The notes beneath the pieces were generated by a model. It was not told where the DNA came from, made no database searches, and saw only the letters and a list, made by a program, of their open reading frames with translations. The translations under genes were made by a program, and so were the position numbers. A DNA stretch of 64,000 bases from Streptomyces tuirus (GTDB taxonomy: Bacteria; Actinomycetota; Actinomycetes; Streptomycetales; Streptomycetaceae). Shown piece by piece: positions 8,086 to 16,205 of this stretch. The first letter of the stretch is position 1; each line of letters begins with the position of its first letter. The stretch spans positions 2,964,001 to 3,028,000 of the forward strand of contig NZ_AP023439.1 in the NCBI RefSeq assembly GCF_014701095.1, written 5' to 3'.

Positions 8086-8643
8086 TCAGTCCTCGATGCC
8101 CTCCGCGGCTCGCTTCTCGCGGAGCTCCATGATCGCTCGGCGGCGGGCCAGCCGGTGGGTGCGGCGGATCTGGGCCTCCTGGTAGCGGCGCTTGTCGCGC
8201 TCGGTCTCCGGGAGGACCGGCGGGACCCGGCGGGGCTTGCCGTCGGCGTCGACCGCGGCGAACACGAGGTAGGCGGAGCCGACCTGCGTGGCCGGGGCGG
8301 ACTCGTTCCAGCGTTCGGCCAGGACCCGGACGCCGACCTCCATGGACGTCCGGCCCGTCCAGTTGACCTGGGCCTTGACGTGCACGAGGTCACCGACGCG
8401 GACCGGCTCCAGGAACGCCATCTCGTCCATGGACGCGGTGACCGCCGGCCCGCCGGAGTGCCGCCCCGCCACGGCCCCCGCAGCGTCGTCGACCAGCTTC
8501 ATGATCACCCCACCGTGCACGGTCCCCAGAAGGTTCGTGTCGTTGTGGGTCATGATGTGGCTGAGGGTGGTGCGGGACGCCGAAGTCGGCTTGCCCGGGA
8601 TATCCGGACTGCCGGAATCCGCAGCTGGGGCCTGGTCTGTCAT
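8086..8643 (-). CDS. Acyl-CoA thioesterase (hotdog fold)
   Basis: Cytoplasmic acyl-CoA hydrolase (185 aa) that would split acyl-CoA into free acid and CoA. The hotdog core shows HNDTNLLGTVHGGVIMKLVDDAA (residues about 30-53 in two parts), with the Asn/Asp and HGG positions typical of the YciA/BACH group. It continues with ASMDEMAFLEPVRVGD and ends in a basic, charged C-terminal helix. The ATG at 8643 follows AAGGTAGGGG. A longer reading from 8754 would add a non-conserved leader. It faces the second LCP gene divergently, and no partner gene suggests a specific acyl substrate. Confidence 0.87.
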   Translation of the reverse strand: MTDQAPAADSGSPDIPGKPTSASRTTLSHIMTHNDTNLLGTVHGGVIMKLVDDAAGAVAGRHSGGPAVTASMDEMAFLEPVRVGDLVHVKAQVNWTGRTSMEVGVRVLAERWNESAPATQVGSAYLVFAAVDADGKPRRVPPVLPETERDKRRYQEAQIRRTHRLARRRAIMELREKRAAEGIED

Positions 8644-8762
8644 GGCCCCTACCTTATGCCGAGGTGGCATGAGGGGGTTTTGTGTCAGCTTCGCCACAGC
8701 CGTGCTCTGATTTTCCGACGACCCTTGTATGGGCCAGTACGGAGACCTGCACACTGGGGCGC

Positions 8763-10061
8763 ATGAATGACTGGCCCGAGGGATTCACCGGCGACAACCG
8801 CGGCAGCCGATACGGACGCGGCAGCTCGAGCGCACAGCCCGAGAGCGCCCGTGTCATGCGGCAGGTCCGCCGCGGTCCGGCGGCATCGCCCGGGCAGGCG
8901 GGATACGGCGGCGCCCCGCCCTACGCCGGCGGAGTTCCGCAGCAGCCGTCGTACGTGGACGGCGGCTACGGCACCGGCGACGGCTACGACAGCGGCTACA
9001 ACACCGGCCAGGTCTACGGCTCCCCCGGCGGCAGGGGCCCCGGCGGCCCCGGCGACGGCATGTACGAGCCGCGCCCCGCCCCGAACTGGCGCCGCCGGAT
9101 CAAGGTGACAACCATCACGCTGGTGACCCTGCTGGTCGTGACGAGCGTCGCCACGTACTTCTGGGCCGACTCCAAGCTCAACCGCGACGTCGACCTTGCG
9201 AAGGTCATCGACCGTCCGGAGGCGGGCGAGGGCACGAACTACCTGATCGTCGGCTCCGACAGCCGCAAGGGCATGTCCGCCGAGGAGAAGAAGAAGCTGC
9301 ACACCGGGTCCGCCGAGGGCAAGCGCACGGACTCGATGATGATCCTGCACACCGGCGGCGGCGCCCCGACGCTGATCTCGCTGCCGCGCGACTCGAACGT
9401 CACGATCCCGTCGTTCAAGGGCTCCGACTCCGGCAAGTTCTACCCGAACACCGGCCGCCAGACGAAGCTGAACGCGGCCTACGCCGAGGACGGCCCGGAG
9501 CTGCTGGTGCGCACGGTGGAGGCCAACACGGGCCTGCACATCGACCACTACGTGGAGATCGGCTTCGCCGGCTTCGCGAACATCGTGGACGCGGTCGGCG
9601 GCGTCGAGATGGACATCCCGCAGGACATCAAGGACACCAAGTCCGGCGCGGACCTCAAGAAGGGCAAGCAGACGCTGAACGGCGAGCAGGCCCTGGCCTT
9701 CGTCCGCACCCGCTACGCGCTCGCCGGCTCCGACCTGGACCGTACGAAGAACCAGCAGAAGTTCCTGTCGGCCCTGGCCAACCAGGTCGCCACCCCGGGC
9801 ACGGTCCTCAACCCCTTCAAGCTGTACCCGACCATGAGCGCCGGTCTGGACACCCTCGTGGTCGACAAGGACATGAGCCTGTTCGACCTGGCGTCCATGT
9901 TCTGGGCGATGAAGGGCGTCAGCGGCGGCGAGGGCAAGTCGATGAACATGCCGATCGCGGGCAACACCGCCAACGGCAACCTCCAGTGGGACACCGCGAA
10001 GCTGAAGACGCTGGTGAACCAGCTGAAGAACGACGAGCAGGTCACCGTCTCGGGCAACTGA
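8763..10061 (+). CDS. LCP (LytR-CpsA-Psr) family protein
   Basis: Second LCP-type wall-polymer ligase (432 aa). Residues 1-110 are a Gly/Tyr/Pro/Ser-rich cytoplasmic region of low complexity, followed by one membrane helix (about 116-136). The LCP domain (about 155-330) has IVGSDSRKG, KRTDSMMIL, SLPRDSNV, KLNAAYAEDG and FVRTRYALAGSDLDR. Unlike its neighbour at 6417, it keeps the Arg of the RTDS motif that contacts the pyrophosphate in known structures, and it lacks a LytR_C domain. The ATG at 8763 gives MNDWPEGF; no strong ribosome-binding site is visible. It ends just before a strong bidirectional terminator. Confidence 0.9.
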   Translation: MNDWPEGFTGDNRGSRYGRGSSSAQPESARVMRQVRRGPAASPGQAGYGGAPPYAGGVPQQPSYVDGGYGTGDGYDSGYNTGQVYGSPGGRGPGGPGDGMYEPRPAPNWRRRIKVTTITLVTLLVVTSVATYFWADSKLNRDVDLAKVIDRPEAGEGTNYLIVGSDSRKGMSAEEKKKLHTGSAEGKRTDSMMILHTGGGAPTLISLPRDSNVTIPSFKGSDSGKFYPNTGRQTKLNAAYAEDGPELLVRTVEANTGLHIDHYVEIGFAGFANIVDAVGGVEMDIPQDIKDTKSGADLKKGKQTLNGEQALAFVRTRYALAGSDLDRTKNQQKFLSALANQVATPGTVLNPFKLYPTMSAGLDTLVVDKDMSLFDLASMFWAMKGVSGGEGKSMNMPIAGNTANGNLQWDTAKLKTLVNQLKNDEQVTVSGN

Positions 10062-10087
10062 GCGGACGCCGCCCCGGGCGGGCAGGC

Positions 10088-10128
10088 AGCGGAAGGGGGG
10101 CACCAGGGCCGGGTGCCCCCCTTCCGCT
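10088..10128. terminator. Bidirectional terminator
   Basis: A perfect 17-bp stem (10088-10104 with 10112-10128) with a 7-base loop separates the converging LCP and Cys-rich genes. Confidence 0.88.
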
Positions 10129-10140
10129 GTGCGGCGGTTC

Positions 10141-10506
10141 TCACATCGAGGCGGCCGACATCGAGCGGCACATCTCGGCGCAGCGGCTACACGCCTCGGC
10201 GCAGCGCATCATCTGCTCGTCGTCCGGCATGGACATACACGCCTCGGCACACATGTCACAGGCCCGGGCGCACATCGCGCACATCTCGGCCATCAGGGGC
10301 GAGCGGCGCATCATCATGTCGGCGCACATGCGCGTCAGCTCGGCACAGTCCATGACCGTGCGCATGATCTGCATCTGGGCCGTGCCGCCCATCTGCAGAC
10401 AGGAGCTCATGGTCTCCTCGCACACGCTGTGGCAGGTCATGCACGCCTGGATGCAGTCCTGCATCTCCTTGCTGAGCGGGGTGGTGGTGGCGGGCTGCTG
10501 GGTCAT
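10141..10506 (-). CDS. Four-helix-bundle copper-storage-like Cys-rich protein (Csp3-like)
   Basis: Small cytoplasmic protein (121 aa) with 16 cysteines, mostly spaced three or four residues apart along helices (QDCIQACMTCHSVC, EMCAMCARACDMCAEAC, RCAEACSRCAEMC). This matches the four-helix-bundle copper-storage (Csp, DUF326) family, whose cysteines point into the bundle and bind many Cu(I) ions. No signal or Tat peptide is visible, so it resembles the cytosolic Csp3 type. Methionines are also abundant. The ATG at 10506 follows GGAGGAC. No CsoR or copper ATPase gene is next to it. Copper binding is inferred from the family, not shown here. Confidence 0.85.
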   Translation of the reverse strand: MTQQPATTTPLSKEMQDCIQACMTCHSVCEETMSSCLQMGGTAQMQIMRTVMDCAELTRMCADMMMRRSPLMAEMCAMCARACDMCAEACMSMPDDEQMMRCAEACSRCAEMCRSMSAASM

Positions 10507-10750
10507 GACGTCCTCCAGGGGGTGGCGGGAGCCGCGGTTCGGCGCCCGCACCTCTCGTCCTACGCCTGTGGCCCCATGAGCACCACAGGGCGGACCCGCC
10601 CGTGTGCGGTGCGCTTCCGGTTGTGAGGCACGACGCACCGGCCCCTGCGTGAAACCGCCCGCAGCGGCAAAACGGGGTGCAGGTGCGCCGGGGGGCCCGG
10701 CGTCGCGAGGGCGGGGCGGCCGGAAGACACGTGCAGGGGGAGACCCGGAC

Positions 10751-11956
10751 ATGACACAGCAGACGTACGACGAGACACGGGCTCCGGAGCCGAGAGGTCC
10801 CGAGGAGCAGAAACAGCGGCTGCGCAGACGGCTGGAACGGCTGCTCGGTGTCGCGGCGACCGAGGGCAACGAGCTCGTGCCGTTGCGCAACGGCGACGAG
10901 ATCTTCCCGGCGATGCTGGCGGCCATCCGGGCCGCTGAGCACACCGTCGACATGATGACGTTCGTGTACTGGCGCGGCGAGGTCGCCCACGAGTTCGCCG
11001 CGGCCCTGGCCGAGCGGGCCCGCGCGGGCGTCCGGGTGCGGCTGCTGCTGGACGGTTTCGGGGCGAAGGAGATAGAGCGGGGCCTGCTGGAGGCCATGGA
11101 CGAGGCCGGCGTCCAGGTGGCCTGGTTCCGCAGACCCACGCGCCTGTCGCCGATGCGGCAGAACCACCGCTGCCACCGCAAGGTGCTGGTCACCGACGAG
11201 CACACGGCGTTCACCGGTGGCGTGGGCATCGCGCAGGAGTGGTGCGGCGACGCCCGGAACCCGGACGAGTGGCGCGACACCCATGTGCAGGTCCGCGGCC
11301 CCGCCGTGGACGGCATCGCCGCGGCCTTCGCCCAGAACTGGGCCGAGTGCCACGACGACCTCTACGACGACCACGACCGCTTCACCGCCCAGGAGCAGCC
11401 GGGCCGGGCCACGGTCCAGGTCGTGCGGGGCTCGGCCGCCTTCGGCTGGCAGGACATGCAGACGCTGCTGCGGGTCCTGATCACCTCGGCGCAGGAGCGC
11501 CTGCGGCTGGCGACGGCCTACTTCGCCCCCGACACCTACTTCATCGACCTGCTGGCCGCGGCGGCCCGCCGCGGGGTCCGGGTGGAGATCCTGCTGCCCG
11601 GCCCGCACACCGACCAGCGGGCGTGCCTGCTGGCCGGGCGGCAGCACTACCAGACGCTGGTCGACGCCGGTGTGGACGTGCGGGAGTACCAGCCGACCAT
11701 GCTCCACACGAAGATCATCACGGTGGACGGGGTCTGCTCCCTCATCGGCTCCACCAACTTCAACCGCCGCTCCATGGAGCACGACGAGGAGGTCGCCCTG
11801 GCCGTCCTCGACGAGGACTTCACCGCGCGGCTCGACGCCGACTTCGAGGCCGACCGCGAGCGCAGCGACCCGATCGACCCGGCCCGCTGGAAGCGCCGCC
11901 CGCTGTCCGAGCGCCTGGCCGAGGCGGCGGTGACCCCGATCCGGCGCTTCCTGTGA
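10751..11956 (+). CDS. Cardiolipin synthase-like phospholipase D protein
   Basis: Enzyme with two PLD domains (401 aa), likely a cardiolipin synthase that condenses phosphatidyl donors at the membrane. The first HKD motif is HRKVLVTD (about residue 140), followed by AFTGG. The second is HTKIITVD (about 318), followed by SLIGSTNFNRRS. There is no N-terminal membrane pair, unlike classical Cls, so it is a soluble or peripheral variant such as the ClsB group. The ATG at 10751 follows GGGGGAG. It is divergent from the Cys-rich gene and ends at a terminator. Confidence 0.85.
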   Translation: MTQQTYDETRAPEPRGPEEQKQRLRRRLERLLGVAATEGNELVPLRNGDEIFPAMLAAIRAAEHTVDMMTFVYWRGEVAHEFAAALAERARAGVRVRLLLDGFGAKEIERGLLEAMDEAGVQVAWFRRPTRLSPMRQNHRCHRKVLVTDEHTAFTGGVGIAQEWCGDARNPDEWRDTHVQVRGPAVDGIAAAFAQNWAECHDDLYDDHDRFTAQEQPGRATVQVVRGSAAFGWQDMQTLLRVLITSAQERLRLATAYFAPDTYFIDLLAAAARRGVRVEILLPGPHTDQRACLLAGRQHYQTLVDAGVDVREYQPTMLHTKIITVDGVCSLIGSTNFNRRSMEHDEEVALAVLDEDFTARLDADFEADRERSDPIDPARWKRRPLSERLAEAAVTPIRRFL

Positions 11957-11964
11957 GACACGTC

Positions 11965-11988
11965 GGCCCCCGGCACGAGCCGGGGGCC
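11965..11988. terminator. Terminator
   Basis: A perfect 10-bp stem (11965-11974 with 11979-11988) with loop ACGA lies between the converging cls-like and acyl-CoA dehydrogenase genes. Confidence 0.8.
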
Positions 11989-12010
11989 GGTCAGTGGCAG
12001 CAGGAACGGG

Positions 12011-13168
12011 TTACGGCAGGTTGCGCGCCATGACGATGCGCTGGACCTGGTTCGTGCCCTCGTAGATCTGCGTGATCTTGGCGTCGCGCATCATGCGCTC
12101 CACCGGGTAGTCGCGGGTGTAGCCGTAGCCGCCGAGGAGCTGGACGGCGTCCGTGGTGACCTCCATCGCCACGTCCGAGGCGAAGCACTTGGCGGCGGCG
12201 CCGAGATAGGTGAGGTCTGCGTCGACGCGCTGGGAGGCGGCGGCGGCCTGGTAGGTCAGGGCGCGGGCGGCCGAGATCTTCATGGCCATGTCGGCGAGCA
12301 TGAACTGGATGCCCTGGAAGTCGGCGATCGGCTTGCCGAACTGCTTGCGCTCCTGGACGTAGCCCTTGGCGTAGTCGAGGGCGCCCTGGGCGATGCCGAG
12401 GGCCTGGGCGGCGATGGTGATGCGGGTGTGGTCGAGGGTCTTCATCGCCGTGGCGAAGCCGGTGCCCTCCTCGCCGATCATGCGGTCTGCGGGGATGCGG
12501 ACGTTGTCGAGGTAGACCTCGCGGGTCGGGGAGCCCTTGATGCCGAGCTTCTTCTCGGGGGCTCCGAAGGAGACGCCCTCGTCGGACTTCTCGACGACGA
12601 AGGCGGAGATGCCCTTGGAGCGCTTGGCCGGGTCGGTGACGGCCATCACCGTGTAGTACTCGGACTCGCCGGCGTTGGTGATCCAGCGCTTCACGCCGTT
12701 GAGGATCCAGTGGTCGCCGTCGCGGACGGCCCTGGTCTTCATGCCGGCGGCGTCGGAGCCGGCGTCCGGCTCGGAGAGGCAGTAGGAGAACATGCCCTCG
12801 CCCTTGGCGAGCGGGGTCATGTACTTCTTCTTCAGGTCCTCGGAGCCGGAGAGGATCACCGGCAGGGAGCCCAGCTTGTTCACGGCCGGGATGAGGGAGG
12901 AGGAGGCGCAGACCCGGGCGACCTCCTCGATCACTATGACGGTGGCCAGCGCGTCCGCGCCGGAGCCGCCGTACTCCTCGGGTACGTGCACGGCGTGCAG
13001 GTCGTTCGCGACGAGCGCCTGGAGGGCCTCGCGGGGGAAGCGGGCCTCCTCGTCCACCGCGGCGGCGTGCGGCGCGATCTTCGCCTCGGCCAGGGAACGG
13101 ACGGCGTCACGGAGCATGTCGTGCTCCTCGGACGGGCGGTACAGGTCGAAGTCAGCCGATCCGGCCAA
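12011..13168 (-). CDS. Acyl-CoA dehydrogenase
   Basis: FAD-dependent acyl-CoA dehydrogenase (385 aa) catalysing alpha,beta-desaturation of acyl-CoA. The N-terminal helical domain leads to the flavin-binding segment CLSEPDAGSDAAGM and WITNAGES. The C-terminus has RKQFGKPIADFQ and the catalytic Glu in IYEGTNQVQR, the position typical of short- and medium-chain enzymes. I used the TTG at 13168, which gives MAGSADFDLYRPSEEH and has a purine-rich GAGAGA upstream; no better ATG precedes the conserved fold. It is divergent from the UDP-glucose dehydrogenase gene. Substrate chain length cannot be told. Confidence 0.9.
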   Translation of the reverse strand: MAGSADFDLYRPSEEHDMLRDAVRSLAEAKIAPHAAAVDEEARFPREALQALVANDLHAVHVPEEYGGSGADALATVIVIEEVARVCASSSLIPAVNKLGSLPVILSGSEDLKKKYMTPLAKGEGMFSYCLSEPDAGSDAAGMKTRAVRDGDHWILNGVKRWITNAGESEYYTVMAVTDPAKRSKGISAFVVEKSDEGVSFGAPEKKLGIKGSPTREVYLDNVRIPADRMIGEEGTGFATAMKTLDHTRITIAAQALGIAQGALDYAKGYVQERKQFGKPIADFQGIQFMLADMAMKISAARALTYQAAAASQRVDADLTYLGAAAKCFASDVAMEVTTDAVQLLGGYGYTRDYPVERMMRDAKITQIYEGTNQVQRIVMARNLP

Positions 13169-13356
13169 GGTCTCTCACGCTCCAAAACGCTGCGATGCTG
13201 ACGCTAACTACCGTTAAGTAATCAAAAGTTTATGGGGTCGCCCACGCCAGTGATACGTGAGCTAGGCGACAGCGGAGAAGTTGCCCAGTGAAGCGCGCCG
13301 CCATGCCCCGGCTATGCTCGGGCGCGCACCGCATGCCGTAGACCCCTGGAGTACCC

Positions 13357-14700
13357 ATGGCCCTGAAGATCACCGTGATCGGCACCGGTTATCTCGGCGC
13401 GACACACGCGGCGGCCATGGCCGAGCTGGGCTTCGAGGTGCTCGCCCTCGACGTGGTGCGCGAGAAGATCGAGAAGCTGGAGCGCGCCAAGGCCCCGATG
13501 TACGAGCCGGGTCTCGAGGAGCTGCTGCGCAAGCACGTCGCCGGCATCGAGGGGTCCAGCGGCCGGCTGCGCTTCACCCAGGACTGGGCGGAGGTCGGCG
13601 CGTTCGGCGATGTGCACTTCGTCTGTGTGAACACCCCGCAGCGGCACGGCGAGTACGCCTGCGACATGAGCTACGTCGACGCCGCGATCGCCTCGCTCGC
13701 GCCGCATCTGCACCGTCCGGCGCTGGTCGTCGGCAAGTCGACCGTGCCGGTCGGCTCCGCGGACCGCCTCGCGACCTACCTGGCCGCGCACGCGCCCGCC
13801 GGTGAGGACGCCGAGCTGGCGTGGAACCCGGAGTTCCTGCGCGAGGGCTTCGCCGTCGACGACACGCTGCACCCCGACCGTCTCGTGGTGGGCGTGCGCA
13901 GCGAGCGGGCCGAGAAGCTGCTGCGGCAGGTGTACGCGACGCCGATCGCCGAGGGCTCGCCGTTCGTGGTGACCGACTTCCCGACCTCGGAGCTGGTGAA
14001 GACCTCCGCGAACTCCTTCCTCGCCACGAAGATCTCGTTCATCAACGCGATGGCGGAGGTGTGCGAGGCCGCGGGCGGTGACGTGGCCAAGCTGGCGGAG
14101 GCCATCGGCTACGACGACCGGATCGGAAGGAAGTTCCTGCGGGCCGGGATCGGCTTCGGCGGCGGGTGTCTGCCGAAGGACATCCGGGCGTTCATGGCGC
14201 GCGCCGGTGAGCTGGGCGCGGACCAGGCGCTGACGTTCCTGCGGGAGATCGACTCGATCAACATGCGCCAGCGCGGGCAGATGGTGGAGCTGACCCGGCA
14301 GGCGCTGGGCGGCGGGCCGTTCCTGGGCAAGCGGGTGGCGGTGCTGGGCGCGACGTTCAAGCCCGACTCGGACGACGTGCGGGACTCGCCCGCGCTCAAC
14401 GTGGCCGGGCAGATCCACCTCCAGGGCGGCCAGGTCACGGTCTACGACCCGAAGGGCATGGACAACGCCCGCGGTGTGTTCCCGACGCTCGGCTACGCCG
14501 ACTCGGCGCTGGACGCCGTACGCGGGGCCGACATCGTGCTGCATCTGACGGAGTGGCGGGAGTTCCGCGAGCTGGACGCCGAGGCGCTCGGCGAGGCCGC
14601 CGCGGCCCGGGTCATCCTGGACGGCCGCAACGCCCTGGACCCGGAGCTGTGGCGCAAGGCCGGCTGGACGTACCGGGCGATGGGGCGTCCCCGGGCCTGA
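13357..14700 (+). CDS. ugd: UDP-glucose 6-dehydrogenase
   Basis: NAD-dependent dehydrogenase (447 aa) oxidising UDP-glucose, or a related UDP-sugar, to the uronate for glycan synthesis. The N-terminal Rossmann motif is VIGTGYLGATHA. STVPVGSADR, NPEFLREG and SFLATKISFINAMAE follow. The catalytic cysteine is in GFGGGCLPKD near residue 270, and the UDP-binding domain carries ATFKPDSDDVRDSP. Length and all key motifs fit the family. The ATG at 13357 has GGAG nearby. The neighbouring LCP and glycosyltransferase genes suggest a supply of uronic acid for cell-surface polymers, but no dedicated cluster is visible. Confidence 0.9.
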   Translation: MALKITVIGTGYLGATHAAAMAELGFEVLALDVVREKIEKLERAKAPMYEPGLEELLRKHVAGIEGSSGRLRFTQDWAEVGAFGDVHFVCVNTPQRHGEYACDMSYVDAAIASLAPHLHRPALVVGKSTVPVGSADRLATYLAAHAPAGEDAELAWNPEFLREGFAVDDTLHPDRLVVGVRSERAEKLLRQVYATPIAEGSPFVVTDFPTSELVKTSANSFLATKISFINAMAEVCEAAGGDVAKLAEAIGYDDRIGRKFLRAGIGFGGGCLPKDIRAFMARAGELGADQALTFLREIDSINMRQRGQMVELTRQALGGGPFLGKRVAVLGATFKPDSDDVRDSPALNVAGQIHLQGGQVTVYDPKGMDNARGVFPTLGYADSALDAVRGADIVLHLTEWREFRELDAEALGEAAAARVILDGRNALDPELWRKAGWTYRAMGRPRA

Positions 14701-14722
14701 GCGCGAGGCACGTCATACGGAC

Positions 14723-14763
14723 GACGCCGGTTCGGCCGAGGCTCAGTCGGCCGAACCGGCGTC
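14723..14763. terminator. Bidirectional terminator
   Basis: A perfect 17-bp stem (14723-14739 with 14747-14763) with a 7-base loop lies between ugd and the converging CGNR gene and is followed by TTCG. Confidence 0.88.
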
Positions 14764-14802
14764 TTCGTGCATTCTGCCCCACCCGGCTGTGCGGCGGGGC
14801 GG

Positions 14803-15309
14803 CTACGTGTCCTTGGCCCGGTAGCGGCGCATCTTCGCGCGGGCTCCGCAGACCTGCATGGAGCACCAGCGGCCGCGGCCTGCCGGGCTGCGGTCGTAGT
14901 AGGCCCAGTGGCAGTCGGTGGCCGCGCAGGCCTTGAGGCGGGTCCAGGTGCCGGCGACCAGGGCCTCCGCGACGGCGGCGGCCACGCGCGCGGGCAGGGA
15001 GCGGCCGTCGGCGGGGGCGAGGGCGGCCGAGCCGTCCGCCGCGTCGACCGTGACGAGGAGCGGGGCCTCGGCCAGGAGCTCGCCGAGCGGGGTGACGTCG
15101 CGGTGCGGCGGGTGGCCGGCGTGGGCGAGCAGCGTGGCGCGCAGGGACTCGCGCAGGGTGCGGGCCCGGTCCGTCTCGTCCGCCGTGATGCCGAGGCGCG
15201 CCCGGCCCTCGGGGGTGTCCAGCGCGTCGGCGCCGGACTCCAGATCCAGCGTGTTCACCAGGGCCTCGACCAGCGTCAGGCCTCCGGGCGCGGGCGATCT
15301 CTCCGTCAT
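14803..15309 (-). CDS. CGNR zinc-finger protein (ABATE domain), putative regulator
   Basis: Protein of 168 aa with the CGNR architecture. A helical N-terminal ABATE region is followed by a C-terminal zinc finger with four cysteines in KACAATDCHWAYYDRSP and RGRWCSMQVCGARAK. The family is predicted, mostly by comparative genomics, to bind DNA or nucleic acid and act as a stress-linked regulator. Here it is divergent from two VOC genes, and the 116-base gap between them is packed with GTTAC/GTAAC motifs. That is consistent with the protein controlling the pair. It starts at an ATG (15309), and a strong terminator lies beyond its 3' end. Confidence 0.85.
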   Translation of the reverse strand: MTERSPAPGGLTLVEALVNTLDLESGADALDTPEGRARLGITADETDRARTLRESLRATLLAHAGHPPHRDVTPLGELLAEAPLLVTVDAADGSAALAPADGRSLPARVAAAVAEALVAGTWTRLKACAATDCHWAYYDRSPAGRGRWCSMQVCGARAKMRRYRAKDT

Positions 15310-15337
15310 GGCTGGACCGTACCTCTCGCGATTCTCC

Positions 15338-15410
15338 TTGCGAGGTTACCGCCAATGGGGGAGCATGGAGTAACGGTTACTGGTTACCCGGCTCTGCGGG
15401 TAACGGCGAC
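15338..15410. promoter_or_regulatory. GTTAC-rich candidate operator region
   Basis: Within the CGNR-VOC divergent gap there are repeated GGTTAC/GTAAC elements: GGTTACC near 15342, the palindrome GTAACGGTTAC (15370-15380), and the perfect inverted repeat GTTACCCG (15383-15390) with CGGGTAAC (15397-15404). The last lies about 20 bases before the first VOC start. The density is far above what this GC-rich DNA would give by chance, so I read it as a regulator-binding region. Confidence 0.6.
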
Positions 15411-15425
15411 TTCGAGGAGGAAGTC

Positions 15426-15797
15426 ATGGCTCTCGCCAAGCTGGGTGTGGTCGTCCTGGACTGTCCCGACCCGCGCGCACTGGCCGGTTTCTACGCCGAG
15501 GTGCTCGGCGGCACACCGACGGTGGAGACCTACGGGGAGGACGAGTGGGTCGATCTGAAGGTGCCGGGCGGCACACCACTGGCCTTCCAGACCTCGACCG
15601 GGTACGTACCGCCGCGGTGGCCCTCCCCCGACGGCTCTCAGCAGTTCCACCTCGACCTCGTGGTGGACGACCTGGACGCGGCCGAGAAGGGTGTGCTGGC
15701 GCTCGGCGCGAAGCCGCTGGACGCGGAGGACCGGGAGCGGAGCTTCAGGGTTTACGCCGATCCGGCCGGGCACCCGTTCTGCCTCTGCGCCTGCTGA
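15426..15797 (+). CDS. VOC (glyoxalase/bleomycin-resistance) family protein
   Basis: Small vicinal-oxygen-chelate protein (123 aa) with two beta-alpha-beta-beta-beta halves. The opening LGVVVLDCPDPRALAGFY and the ending FRVYADPAGHPFCLC are typical of an actinobacterial subgroup often annotated as glyoxalase-like. Candidate metal ligands are His in QFHLDLVV and Glu/His near the C-terminus. The start has GAGGAGG upstream. The next gene, 14 bases downstream, is a clear paralog, so the pair arose by tandem duplication. The substrate is unknown. Confidence 0.85.
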   Translation: MALAKLGVVVLDCPDPRALAGFYAEVLGGTPTVETYGEDEWVDLKVPGGTPLAFQTSTGYVPPRWPSPDGSQQFHLDLVVDDLDAAEKGVLALGAKPLDAEDRERSFRVYADPAGHPFCLCAC

Positions 15798-15811
15798 CAC
15801 CGGGAGGCTCC

Positions 15812-16204
15812 ATGTCCGCCGTGGCCCGTTTCCGCTCCGTGGTCCTCGACTGCCCCGACCCCCGCCAACTGGCCCGCTTCTACGCCGGGGTGGGCGGCGG
15901 CACTCCGGAGGACGACGACCCCGACTGGGTGGTGCTGCGCATCCCCGGCGGACCCCGGCTCGCCTTCCAGCGCTCCCCCGGTTACACGGCGCCGGAGTGG
16001 CCGCGGGCCGACCGCAACGCCCAGCAGTTCCACCTCGACTTCGACGCCGGTTCGACCTGGGACGAGATCGACGCGGCGGAGGAGCGGGTGCTGGCGCTGG
16101 GCGCGCGGGTGCTGGACAAGGAGGACGACGAGAAGAAGGACTTCCGCGTCTACGCCGATCCGGTGGGGCACCCGTTCTGCCTGTGCCGGATCGAGCACGA
16201 CTGA
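15812..16204 (+). CDS. VOC family protein, tandem paralog
   Basis: Second VOC-fold protein (130 aa), co-transcribed with the preceding gene. It shares VVLDCPDPRQLARFYAG, QQFHLDFD and FRVYADPVGHPFCLC with its neighbour but has extra acidic residues before the last strand (KEDDEKKD). The ATG at 15812 follows GGGAGG. Both proteins keep the same His and C-terminal GHPFCLC positions, suggesting similar ligands. The gene converges on the metal-less dipeptidase paralog with almost no gap. Confidence 0.85.
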   Translation: MSAVARFRSVVLDCPDPRQLARFYAGVGGGTPEDDDPDWVVLRIPGGPRLAFQRSPGYTAPEWPRADRNAQQFHLDFDAGSTWDEIDAAEERVLALGARVLDKEDDEKKDFRVYADPVGHPFCLCRIEHD

Positions 16205-16205
16205 C

